From assembly GCF_027533845.1 (NCBI RefSeq), contig NZ_JAPZVN010000017.1, forward strand, positions 62,001 to 126,000: a stretch of 64,000 nt of DNA. The letters are read 5' to 3'. The translations under genes were made by a program, and so were the position numbers. The notes under the pieces are model-generated. The model made no database searches. It was not told the DNA's origin and saw only the letters and a list, made by a program, of their open reading frames with translations. This stretch comes from Streptomyces sp. RPT161 (lineage in GTDB: Bacteria > Actinomycetota > Actinomycetes > Streptomycetales > Streptomycetaceae). Positions 26,382 through 34,818 of this stretch are shown piece by piece (the first letter of the stretch is position 1; every line of letters begins with the position of its first letter).

Positions 26382-28568
26382 GTGACGACCCCGCAACCCC
26401 CGGCGCCGGGCGAAGGCGCCGCCCCGGCACCCGACGCACCGCCGCCTTCCGCCGACGCTCCCGGCGCGGTCAACGACGATGCGGGCGACGCCGGGTCCGC
26501 CGACGCACCGGAACCCGAAGGCGGCGAGGACGACGAGCGGGTCGGCTCGGGGGACGACGCGTCCGAGGCGACCGGCCAGCTCGGCCAGGGCACCCAGCGC
26601 CACGGCCATCTACGGCACGCGTCCGCCAACATCGGCGCCGACTTCGTCGGCGGCGACAAGTACGTCTTCCTCCTCGGCGGGCGCCGCGAACGCCTGCGCC
26701 CGGTATCGCCGCTCCTCGTCGAGCGGGTGCGCTTCGCGTTCGAACCACCGCCGCAGTGGGACGAGACCCGGGAGAGCCTGCGGCAGCGCCGCGTCATCCT
26801 GCTGCGCGGCGCCGCGGGCCACGGCAAGACCGCGGCCGCGGTCCGGCTGCTGATCGGCATGGGCGACGGTCCCATCTACCACCTGGAACGCTCCGTTGAC
26901 TTCGGCTCGCTCATCGAGCGGCTGGAGAACGGCTTCGGTGAGGCGGATATCGAGCCTGGCACCGGGTTCCTGCTGGACAAGCCGGAAGACATCACCAACC
27001 TGCGCGGCGAACTGTTCCAGAGCCTGGAGACCGCGCTGCTGGGCGCCAAGGCGACCATGGTGGTCACCGTCGAGGCCACCGAACTCGCCGACAGCGAGCT
27101 GTTGTCGCATGTGGTGGACCTGCCCGCCCTGGAGTCCACCTGGGGTGTCGTCTCCCGCTACCTCGGCTGGAAGCTGGGCGGTCCGGCGAGTGTGGAGTTG
27201 CTCGAACACCCCGACGTCAAAGCCCTCATCGACTCCTGTCTGGCGACCGCCTCCTGCAAGGCCGCCGCTGATCTGGCCTCCGCGCTCTGCGACGAGTACC
27301 AGTCCGGCGAGTTGTCGGTGAACCGGATCAGGGCCCGGCTCGACCGTCTGGAGGCGGAGGACTTCGAGATCTGGGCCGAGGGCCTCGCCGACCCCGCCCT
27401 GCGCTGCTTCGCGATCGCGCTCGCCGTCCTCAACGGCCTGCCGCAGGAGTACATCGCCGAGGCGGCCCGCGCGCTCCACGCCCGACTGGACGCCGACGCC
27501 GGGTCAGGTCAGCCGGACGCGGCGCACCACGACCCGTTCGCCTGGCCCCGCCGCAAGCTCCTCACCAGGCTGCGGGCCCACCGCACCACTGCTGGCGCGC
27601 ACGACGAGGACGCCGACACCCTGGAGTACCTCGACCCCGAGTACCCCAGATCCGTGCTGCGGCACGCCTGGCACGAGTACGCGATCCAGCACGTACTGCT
27701 CGACTGGTTCGGCGACCTGGTCAAAAGCCCGGTCGGCCAGGTGCGGATCTACGCCGCCATGGCACTCGGCGGGCTGCTGCCGAAGTCCTGGGGATACCTC
27801 CAGGACCGCGTACTGCGGCGCTGGTCGCTGGCGAAGGACGCGCGGCTGCGTGACGCCGTCGCCTACGCTCTGCTCGCCGCTGGAGGCACCGAGCGGCTGC
27901 ACCCGCAGATCGGCGCCATAACGGCCGCCTGGTACGCCGACCGCTCCCGCCCACTGGGACAGGCGACGGCCGCCCGGATCCACGGCCTGTGCCCGGGCGG
28001 CATGGACCCGCACGAGAGCGTCCGAGCCCTCATGCGGCTGGCGACCGTGGACCATGTCAAGGTCTCGGTGGCGGTGGGCGACGCCTTCGCCGATCTGGTG
28101 GCGGGCGACGACCGGCTGGCGCCGACAGTGCTGAGCGCGCTGTGGGACGGGATCTACGACAGCCGCGCCCGTCCGACCTGTCTGCTCGCCTTCCTGATCG
28201 TCGCCACCTCCCTGGTCGTGGAGACCGCCACGGAGGGCCCGGAGGGGTGGCCGGTCCTGCTCCACCTGGCCACGGTCACCGAACCGGTGCAGCAGCCACT
28301 GGTGCTCCTGTGGCGGGAGGCGCTGGGTGACGACTCCCTCAACCGCGAGGCCCAGCAGGTGCTGCGGGGTTGGGCCGGGATCGCGGAACGCGACGCCGGG
28401 CTGCGGCCGGTCCTGCTGGACCTGCTGGCCGGAGTGGTCCACGGCGACGTGCGATGCGGGCGCATCGTCCGGCGCTGTGCCCAGGAGTGGGTCGACCGCG
28501 ACAACCTCGCCCCGCTGACGGCGACCGCCGGGGCCGTCCACCACATGCTGCTTCGAGAAGGAGCCTGA
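26382..28568 (+). CDS. STAND/NACHT-like NTPase
   Basis: The 728-residue protein (GTG start, 4 bp after the cyclase stop) begins with about 70 residues of acidic Pro/Ala-rich linker. Next is NIGADFVGGDKYVFLLGG (83-100), similar to the cyclase tail. The P-loop domain has Walker A GAAGHGKT (143-150) and a candidate Walker B near FLLDKPED (196-203). After about residue 300 it becomes a long helical repeat array resembling HEAT-like repeats (for example LLAAGGTERLHPQIG, LMRLATVDHVKVS). This is the architecture of signal-transducing NTPases that oligomerise on a trigger. No nuclease, TIR or protease effector is fused, so its output may be the downstream proteins. The next gene starts 2 bp after its stop. 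Confidence 0.75.
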   Translation: MTTPQPPAPGEGAAPAPDAPPPSADAPGAVNDDAGDAGSADAPEPEGGEDDERVGSGDDASEATGQLGQGTQRHGHLRHASANIGADFVGGDKYVFLLGGRRERLRPVSPLLVERVRFAFEPPPQWDETRESLRQRRVILLRGAAGHGKTAAAVRLLIGMGDGPIYHLERSVDFGSLIERLENGFGEADIEPGTGFLLDKPEDITNLRGELFQSLETALLGAKATMVVTVEATELADSELLSHVVDLPALESTWGVVSRYLGWKLGGPASVELLEHPDVKALIDSCLATASCKAAADLASALCDEYQSGELSVNRIRARLDRLEAEDFEIWAEGLADPALRCFAIALAVLNGLPQEYIAEAARALHARLDADAGSGQPDAAHHDPFAWPRRKLLTRLRAHRTTAGAHDEDADTLEYLDPEYPRSVLRHAWHEYAIQHVLLDWFGDLVKSPVGQVRIYAAMALGGLLPKSWGYLQDRVLRRWSLAKDARLRDAVAYALLAAGGTERLHPQIGAITAAWYADRSRPLGQATAARIHGLCPGGMDPHESVRALMRLATVDHVKVSVAVGDAFADLVAGDDRLAPTVLSALWDGIYDSRARPTCLLAFLIVATSLVVETATEGPEGWPVLLHLATVTEPVQQPLVLLWREALGDDSLNREAQQVLRGWAGIAERDAGLRPVLLDLLAGVVHGDVRCGRIVRRCAQEWVDRDNLAPLTATAGAVHHMLLREGA

Positions 28569-28570
28569 AC

Positions 28571-30280
28571 ATGACGTCCACGCTTCCGCTGATCCTCGGC
28601 GTGGAGCCGGTGCCACGCACCCAGTGGGGACCGGTACGGGCCCGCAACCGCAACTGCGCCGTGGTGTACGCGACCGCCAACGGCGAACTGGACCTCGCCG
28701 GTTCCGTCAACCTCACCTGGCGGGACAAGATCCTCGGCAGGTATCTGACGCGCTACGAGGTCAGCGTGGGCGACCACCGCCGCACCGGGCGGCTGGTCAG
28801 CTCCCCGCTTACCTGTAGCGACGGTTCGCATCGGTTCGACGCCACGCTCGACGTCGGGTTCCGCGTCCACGACCCGCTGGAGATCGTACGGCGCAACGTG
28901 ACCGACGCCCTGCCCGTCGTCTACGGCCTCCTGGTCCCGCAACTCCGCGCGGAGGCCCGCAAGTTCGGCATCGAGGAGGCGGCGCTGGCCGAGGAGCACC
29001 TCAACCGGCTGCTGGCGCGCGGCGCTTCGCTGCCTGAGGGCATCACCATCTACCACTGCACTGTGGTGATCGAGCCCGACCAGGCCGCCCGCGACCACAT
29101 CGCCGCCCTGCTCGCGGCCCGTAGACAAGCCACCATCGCCCGCGGAAACCACGAGGCGCAGGTCGCGGCGGCCCGCTCGGAGCAGGCCGTGCTGGATGTC
29201 CAGCAAGAAGGCGCACTGGGCCGCGAGGCCCAACGCAGGGCCGCGTTGGGCAACATGAGCGTCGACCTGGAGGGCGTGCTCAAACAGCATCTGATCATGC
29301 ACCCCGAGGACACAGCCACGGTAGCCGAGTTGATGGTACGGACGGAGGCGGACCGCACGTCGCAGAGCGATCTCCAGGCGCAGCGGTGGGACCAGATGTT
29401 CCGCTTCCTGGTGGAGAAGGACCTGATCCGTTCGGCCGACCTGCCGGGGCTGGGCCGCGCGATACCCGCTGGGCTCGACGCGCTCGGCCCGAGACAACTC
29501 GCCATGTCCACCGACCAGGCGGCCCCGGCCCAGCCCGCGCCCCAGTCCCCGGCGCCGGTGCTCTGGGGCGGCCGGGCCGGACAGCACGAGAACCCGTCGG
29601 GCGGCGCCCCGGACGCTGCCACCCGGCAGTTGCCGGTCTACCTGCTGATCGACACCTCGGCCGCCGCCCAGCCGTTCGTGGACGGCCTCAACGCCACACT
29701 GCGCGGCCTTCTTTCGGCGCTCAACGCGGATCTGGCCGTCGCCGAAGGCATCCGGCTGTCCGTGCTCGCCTTCAACGAACGGTCTCAGGTGCTGCGGCCG
29801 CTGTCAGCTGCCGCCCAGAGCCCCTCCCCGGCCATCCCGGCCGCGTCGGGTCCCGCCCGATACGGCGCCGCCTTCGACGGGCTCGCGGACCTGCTGTCGT
29901 CCGACGTGGACGCGCTCAAGGCGTCCGGCCACCGGGTCCAGCGTCCGATCGCGCTGTTCCTGAGCACCACCGGCCCGAGCGACGAGGCGGCGGCCTGGGG
30001 CGGTGCCCGGGACCGGCTGGCCGGTCACCGCTACGCGCCCACCGTGATCGCCTGCTGCCTGGGCGGCACGGCGCCCGGTGCGGCGCGGCGCATCGCCGAC
30101 CGGCCCGAGCTCGCCTTCGAGGGGATGCCGGGCGTCCCGGTCGCCGACCAGGTCGCGGGCTTCGCCCTCCTACTGCGCAACACCGTGCTGCGTCTCGGCC
30201 GTGGGTTGCGCTCCGGTCGGCCCGACCTCGTCGTGGAATGCCCGGCCGGGCTGCTGTCCGCCGCCGCGGCGCACCACTGA
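28571..30280 (+). CDS. SPFH/band-7-like protein fused to a degenerate vWA domain
   Basis: The 569-residue protein starts at ATG 28571, preceded by GAAGGAG inside the STAND gene's last codons. Residues 30-180 resemble an SPFH/band-7 domain (FDATLDVGFRVHDPLEIVRR), and 180-270 form an Ala/Glu/Gln-rich helix likely to be coiled coil (ARSEQAVLDVQQEGALGREA). A disordered linker follows, then a vWA-like domain from about 354 whose metal motif is only D-T-S-A-A at 361 (second Ser lost). No transmembrane segment is evident. It may be a scaffold that assembles the complex, perhaps on membranes. TerY follows after 57 bp. Confidence 0.6.
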   Translation: MTSTLPLILGVEPVPRTQWGPVRARNRNCAVVYATANGELDLAGSVNLTWRDKILGRYLTRYEVSVGDHRRTGRLVSSPLTCSDGSHRFDATLDVGFRVHDPLEIVRRNVTDALPVVYGLLVPQLRAEARKFGIEEAALAEEHLNRLLARGASLPEGITIYHCTVVIEPDQAARDHIAALLAARRQATIARGNHEAQVAAARSEQAVLDVQQEGALGREAQRRAALGNMSVDLEGVLKQHLIMHPEDTATVAELMVRTEADRTSQSDLQAQRWDQMFRFLVEKDLIRSADLPGLGRAIPAGLDALGPRQLAMSTDQAAPAQPAPQSPAPVLWGGRAGQHENPSGGAPDAATRQLPVYLLIDTSAAAQPFVDGLNATLRGLLSALNADLAVAEGIRLSVLAFNERSQVLRPLSAAAQSPSPAIPAASGPARYGAAFDGLADLLSSDVDALKASGHRVQRPIALFLSTTGPSDEAAAWGGARDRLAGHRYAPTVIACCLGGTAPGAARRIADRPELAFEGMPGVPVADQVAGFALLLRNTVLRLGRGLRSGRPDLVVECPAGLLSAAAAHH

Positions 30281-30337
30281 CCGCTCCTGTCCACCTGGCC
30301 GCCGACTGGGCCGTGCGGCCGTTGAAGCGAAGGACCC

Positions 30338-31021
30338 ATGAGTTCAGTGTCCGGAAACAGCGGAACCCTTCTTCCGATCTACGTGATGGCGGACGAGTCG
30401 GCTTCCATGAACGCCAACATGGCCGCCCTCAACGCCGGTCTGGCGCATCTGCACCTCAAGCTGCTGGCCGCGCCGATGGCGGCGGCCAAGGTGCGCTTCT
30501 CGGTGCTCGGCTTCGCCGACGACGTGGTGCAGCGCATGCCCCTGGTCGATCTGCGCCAGCAGAGCGAGATCCCGCAGCTCGTCGCCCGCGGTACGACGAG
30601 CTACCAGGCAGCCTTCGAAGAGCTGCTGAGCCGCATCCTGCGGGACGTGGACCAGTTGAAGGCGGACGGCTACAAGGTGCACCGGCCCGCGGTGTTCTTC
30701 ATGACCGACGGCATGCCCAACGAGGGCGAGGACTGGGTGGGCGCCCACCGGCGGCTGACCGACCGGTCCGTCACCAAGGCGGCACCCAACATCATCTCGT
30801 GCGGAATCGGCGACGCCGACGCGCAGACCATCCAGATGATCGCCACCAACCCGAACTTCGCATACGTCTCGGACGGCGACCGGGTGGGCGACGCCATCTC
30901 CTCGTTCTGCACCGCGCTCACCCAGAGCGTCATCAGCTCCGGCACCGCCATGGCCAACGGCCAGGCCGAACTGATCGTGGAGCCGCCCGCCGGTTTCCGC
31001 ATGGTCGTCGACGAGATCTGA
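30338..31021 (+). CDS. TerY-type von Willebrand factor A protein
   Basis: The 227-residue protein is a single vWA domain with an intact MIDAS: DESAS (D19, S21, S23), Thr in RGTTSYQ (86-87) and Asp in MTDGMPNEG (D124). Sequence and length match TerY-like proteins from tellurite-resistance/stress loci. Such proteins form a TerY-P triad with a PP2C phosphatase and a kinase, and exactly those two genes follow with 1-bp and 10-bp gaps. It probably acts as the metal-dependent adaptor that brings kinase and phosphatase to shared partners in the cytosol. Confidence 0.85.
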   Translation: MSSVSGNSGTLLPIYVMADESASMNANMAALNAGLAHLHLKLLAAPMAAAKVRFSVLGFADDVVQRMPLVDLRQQSEIPQLVARGTTSYQAAFEELLSRILRDVDQLKADGYKVHRPAVFFMTDGMPNEGEDWVGAHRRLTDRSVTKAAPNIISCGIGDADAQTIQMIATNPNFAYVSDGDRVGDAISSFCTALTQSVISSGTAMANGQAELIVEPPAGFRMVVDEI

Positions 31022-31022
31022 C

Positions 31023-32036
31023 ATGGAGCCGACCCCTCACACCTCGCCCGCGGACGGCTGGCTGGACAGCTACCTCGTGGGCAGCATGGACCCCTCCGTG
31101 GAGCCGCTGCCGGTGGCGGAGTCGCCGCACGCTCCGGCGACCGGCGCGGGCTGGGAGCCGTTCGTCGTGGGCACGCCGTGTCTGCGGTTCGAGCCACGGC
31201 CGCCCAGCACCATCTCCTACCGGCCCGACACCCTCTGCGACGGCTGGTCCACCGACCAGTTGACGGTCCGCCTCGCGTCGGTACGCGGCTACGCCCACCG
31301 CCACGACGGTCGGCCCCGCGAGGACGACGTCGCCGCCGCGTACCACCAGCCCACCGGTACCGTGGTGTTCGCCGTCGCCGACGGGGTGTCGTCGGCGTCC
31401 CAGGCCTACATCGGTGCGACGCTCGTCTGCCGGGCGGCCATCGACGACATCACGGCCCAGCTCGACGACGGGCCGGAGGTGGACCTGGTCCGCACCGTCC
31501 GGTCGGCGGCCTGGCAGTTGGCAGCCCGGGTCGCAGGCGGCGGTCGGGCGGTCACCGCGGAGGACAGCCAGGAGGCCGAACGCCGGTACGCCACCACGCT
31601 GGTGGCGGGCACGGTCGGCGTCGGACGGCACGGTGTCCCCGAGGTGTCACTGGTGCAGGTCGGCGACTCCGGCGCCTGGGTGCTACACAGGGGCAGCGGG
31701 CGCTTCGAGCGGCTGCTGAAGACCAAGGACTCCACCGGCGAAGAGGTGCTCTCCTCCGCCGTGACGCCGTTGCCCCGGGTGCCGACGGCACTCCGGCCGA
31801 CCCGGGTCTCCCTGCGGCCCGACAGCGTGCTGTTGGTGGGCAGCGACGGGTTCGGTGATCCGCTGGGTGACGGCGCGGGTGAGGTGGCCCAGCTCTTCGC
31901 CCACCACCTGCGGACCCCGCCGCCCATCCGCGGCATCGCCCACCTGCTCGACTTCTCCCGGGAGACCTTCGACGACGACCGCACCCTGCTGGCCGTCTGG
32001 CCACGGCACCTGCTGCCCGGCGACGGCGGCGAGTGA
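31023..32036 (+). CDS. PP2C-family Ser/Thr phosphatase (TerY-P triad)
   Basis: Of 337 residues, about 75-335 form a PP2C domain: REDDVAAAY (D101, D102), FAVADGVSSA (D120, G121), VQVGDSGAWVL, VGSDGFGDPL and FDDDRTLLAV carry the metal-binding Asp series. The first 70 residues are a divergent Pro-rich leader. It starts 1 bp after the TerY stop and ends 10 bp before the kinase. It should reverse phosphorylation by the partner kinase, on itself, the NTPase or TerY. Confidence 0.88.
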   Translation: MEPTPHTSPADGWLDSYLVGSMDPSVEPLPVAESPHAPATGAGWEPFVVGTPCLRFEPRPPSTISYRPDTLCDGWSTDQLTVRLASVRGYAHRHDGRPREDDVAAAYHQPTGTVVFAVADGVSSASQAYIGATLVCRAAIDDITAQLDDGPEVDLVRTVRSAAWQLAARVAGGGRAVTAEDSQEAERRYATTLVAGTVGVGRHGVPEVSLVQVGDSGAWVLHRGSGRFERLLKTKDSTGEEVLSSAVTPLPRVPTALRPTRVSLRPDSVLLVGSDGFGDPLGDGAGEVAQLFAHHLRTPPPIRGIAHLLDFSRETFDDDRTLLAVWPRHLLPGDGGE

Positions 32037-32046
32037 GGGGGCGTCG

Positions 32047-33606
32047 ATGCCGGAGTACATCGACCACGATCGGCTCGTCCTCGGGGACGCGCCGATCGGA
32101 AAGGGCGGTCAGGGCAGGGTCTGGGAGGTCAAGGACCGTCTGATCAACGGCCGTTGGCCAGTGGTCTTCAAGGAGTACGTGTCGCCGCGGGACGTGGACA
32201 CCGACGTCCTGGAGGAGATGGTGGCCTTCGTGCCGAAGCTGCCGACCGACATCGGTGAGTGGTGGTGCGAGCGCAGCTCATGGCCCGCGGCCGTGGTCGC
32301 ACGCGCCGGTCGACCGGTGGGGTTCCTCATGCGGCGGATCCCCGACGAGTACTACATCCGGCTCGCCTTCGACCAGGGCAACCGGGTACCGGCGGGTTTC
32401 GAGTTCCTGCTCAACCCGGCGAACTACCTGCAACGGGTCGGGATCTCACTGTCCGACCTGCAACGTACCGAGTTGCTCAGGGACTTGGCCCATGTGTTGG
32501 ACCGGCTGCATCGGCGCAGGGTGGTGGTCGGTGACCTGTCCCCGGCCAACGTGATGTTCAGCCTTGCCGGGAAGCCCTCCTGCTACTTCCTCGACTGTGA
32601 CGCGATGCGGCTGCGGGGCCGTGACGTCCTGCCCCAGGTGGAGACCCCGCACTGGGGTGCCCCGGACAGCGAGCCGAAGGCCACCGTCGCCAGCGACCGC
32701 TACAAGTTCGCGCTGATGGCAGTCCGGCTGTTCGCGGGCGACCAGCACACCGAGGACATCACCGCACTCACCGGCTTCTCCACGGAGCTGGGCCACTTCG
32801 CCAAGCAGGCCCTGCACCACGGCCCCGAACAGCGTCCCACCATGAAGGCCTGGGTGTCCGCCCTGGACAAGGCCGCCGAGGACGCCGCCACAACGCCGCG
32901 CCCGAAGCCAACAAGCCCGAAGCCGAACCCCACCCCTCCACCACCCAATCCCGGCCCGTACGTTCCGCCCCGCCCCCACCCCCACCCCCAACCGCAGATG
33001 CCGCCCATACGGCCGACACCGCCGGGCAAACCCTCGTCAGGCAGGCGGGTCGCGGCGGTGCTCACCATCATCGCCATGCTGTTCTTCTTCGCGTACCTGG
33101 CGCACAAGGGCGGCGAGCACGGCTACGGCACCGATCCCGGCTCCACGGCCTCCCCGACGAGCGGCCCGACCGCCGCCGCCCAGGCGATCGACTCCCTGCT
33201 GGCCGAGGCGAAGGGCACCCGGGGCACGGTCGACTCCGCCGCGCAGGACGCCATGAACTGTGGCGCGCCCGCCGAGGACGCCACGGCCTTCGGCAACGCG
33301 CTCACCGAGCGCCGCGACCTCCTAAGACGTCTGTCGGACCTGAACGTAGACGCGCTGGACGGCGGAAACGCAGTGGTATCGGATTTGACGAACGCCTGGC
33401 AGGCGTCCGCCAACGCCGACGACTACTTCCAGCGGTGGGCGAGCTCACTCACCGGGACGTGCACCTCCGGCAGCACGTCTTCCGACTACGAAAACGCCCT
33501 GGCGCAGGGGCAGTTGGCGACGGCCGCCAAGAAGAAGTTCGTCGCCGACTGGACGCCCATCGCCCAGCAGTACGGCCTGCCTGCCTACTCCTGGGACGAG
33601 CTGTGA
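32047..33606 (+). CDS. Membrane-anchored Ser/Thr protein kinase (TerY-P triad)
   Basis: The 520-residue protein has a Gly-rich loop IGKGGQGRV (17-25), Lys in VVFKEY (K42), catalytic loop VVGDLSPANVM (D163, N168) and a metal motif FLDCD (D183) in place of DFG. APDSEPKATVASDRYKFALM follows, as in TerY-P kinases. After residue 280 come a Pro-rich stretch (280-330), one membrane helix (VAAVLTIIAMLFFFAYL, 335-351) and about 165 residues outside the membrane with two Cys (MNCGAP, TGTCTSG) that may pair. The external part could sense the envelope. The 3' end overlaps the convergent Crp gene by 22 bp. Confidence 0.85.
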   Translation: MPEYIDHDRLVLGDAPIGKGGQGRVWEVKDRLINGRWPVVFKEYVSPRDVDTDVLEEMVAFVPKLPTDIGEWWCERSSWPAAVVARAGRPVGFLMRRIPDEYYIRLAFDQGNRVPAGFEFLLNPANYLQRVGISLSDLQRTELLRDLAHVLDRLHRRRVVVGDLSPANVMFSLAGKPSCYFLDCDAMRLRGRDVLPQVETPHWGAPDSEPKATVASDRYKFALMAVRLFAGDQHTEDITALTGFSTELGHFAKQALHHGPEQRPTMKAWVSALDKAAEDAATTPRPKPTSPKPNPTPPPPNPGPYVPPRPHPHPQPQMPPIRPTPPGKPSSGRRVAAVLTIIAMLFFFAYLAHKGGEHGYGTDPGSTASPTSGPTAAAQAIDSLLAEAKGTRGTVDSAAQDAMNCGAPAEDATAFGNALTERRDLLRRLSDLNVDALDGGNAVVSDLTNAWQASANADDYFQRWASSLTGTCTSGSTSSDYENALAQGQLATAAKKKFVADWTPIAQQYGLPAYSWDEL

Positions 33607-34283
33607 CCGGCGCACCGGCGCAGCTCCGCGCTTCGGGCCACCACGATGGCCTGGCGGCCGGTGATCACCAGGCCCCGACCGCGCCACTCCTCCAGAACGC
33701 GGCTGACCGTGCGCCGCGACGTCAGCACGAGCCCTGCCATGTCGTCCTGGGTCAGCGGCAGGTCGATCCGCACCGACCCTCCATCCGCGCGGCTCCCGTA
33801 CAGCTCACCCAGTTCCAGCAGGAGCGCCGCCAACCGCGCCTCCACCCGCTCCGCCCCGGCGGCCGCCCGGCGCCGGTCGGCGTCCCGCAACCTGCGGGAG
33901 AGCACCAGCCGCACCGCGTTGGCGACAACGGGGAGCGAACCGGTCAGCGCCAGGAACCGCGCCGAGGGCACGACCAACGCTTCCACGTCGGTGAGGGCGT
34001 AGAGCGATGCTGAGCGCGGTCGGCCCTCGAACCCGGCCTGCTCCCCCAGTAAGTCTCCGGGGCTACGGATGGCCAGCACTGCCTGGTAGCCGGTCTCGGA
34101 GTCCGTGTAGACCTTCACACAACCGGTCCGCACCACATAGACGTGGTCCGACTCCTCGTTCTGCCGGACCAGATGGGTCCGGGCGGAGAACGAGGAGCGC
34201 CGACCGGCGGCCGTCAGCGCCGAACGGCTCGGCTCGTCGAGCAACGACCAGAAGGTGTGCGCCGCGGGGTTCCAATCGTCCAT
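33585..34283 (-). CDS. Crp/Fnr family regulator with conserved cyclic-nucleotide pocket
   Basis: The 232-residue protein has an N-terminal cNMP-binding barrel whose phosphate-binding cassette is DLLGEQAGFEGRPRSASLYA (G80, E81, R90, S91). The Glu and Arg-Ser that hold the cyclic nucleotide are thus present. The C-terminal helix-turn-helix is LTQDDMAGLVLTSRRTVSRV. No Fnr-type Cys cluster exists. It lies 31 bp downstream of the membrane-protein gene on the same strand, so the two form an operon convergent with the cyclase operon. It may read the nucleotide made by that cyclase and regulate one or both operons. Confidence 0.85.
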   Translation of the reverse strand: MDDWNPAAHTFWSLLDEPSRSALTAAGRRSSFSARTHLVRQNEESDHVYVVRTGCVKVYTDSETGYQAVLAIRSPGDLLGEQAGFEGRPRSASLYALTDVEALVVPSARFLALTGSLPVVANAVRLVLSRRLRDADRRRAAAGAERVEARLAALLLELGELYGSRADGGSVRIDLPLTQDDMAGLVLTSRRTVSRVLEEWRGRGLVITGRQAIVVARSAELRRCAGHSSSQE

Positions 34284-34314
34284 TGAGCTCAGCTTCCCAC
34301 CAACTGCGACGGCG

Positions 34315-34818
34315 TCAGCCGGTCACCCCGACGACGGCCAGCACAAAGGCACCTGCCACGGCCAGGAGCAGGGACTGCTGCACCCGGCGGTGTTTGGTCC
34401 AGGCGATCCGGCTCATGATGACGAGTTCACGGGAGAGGACGGGTAGCAGATCAGCGTCGGCCAGGCGCGTGGCGAGCTTCTCCGGCGACCAGTACCGCAG
34501 GTGGCCGTAGAAGACGAAGTCATCGCTGGACGGCGCCGGTTCGCCCTCGGACCGCGGGATGACCACTGCCACGGCGAGTGCGGCGGCGAGCCCGAGCAGG
34601 AACACGCCGAGCCAGAAACCGCCCTCGGCCCAGAAGCCGGACAGTCGGCCGAAGCGGTGGCCACTGCCCGCCAGTGCCGCCACACCGGCCAGCGCGGCCG
34701 ATTCCAGGGTCAGCGCGAACGAGGCCTTGGAGTCGATCTTCCCGGTCCAGTCGGACAGCGAGGCGTACAAGTGCCATGCCGTGTCGACGCCGTTCGCCAC
34801 GCCGTCGTCCTGAGCCAC
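34315..34818 (-). CDS. Small three-helix membrane protein resembling Pycsar TM effectors (DUF5706-like)
   Basis: The 167-residue product (GTG start 34818, G-rich ribosome binding site) has a soluble start AWHLYASLSDWTGKIDSKAS, then two helices (about 33-52 and 68-89), a cytosolic middle DDFVFYGHLRYWSPEKLATR with LLPVLSRELVIMSRIAWTKH, and a last helix. The W...D.KAS lead, the F-Y-G-H-L/SPEKLA segment and the following I-x-x-x-K block are the pattern I associate with the Pycsar_TM (DUF5706) family, whose members disrupt the inner membrane on binding cCMP or cUMP. Its operon partner binds cyclic nucleotides and the convergent operon begins with a cyclase. Assignment is from pattern only. Confidence 0.65.
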   Translation of the reverse strand: MAQDDGVANGVDTAWHLYASLSDWTGKIDSKASFALTLESAALAGVAALAGSGHRFGRLSGFWAEGGFWLGVFLLGLAAALAVAVVIPRSEGEPAPSSDDFVFYGHLRYWSPEKLATRLADADLLPVLSRELVIMSRIAWTKHRRVQQSLLLAVAGAFVLAVVGVTG

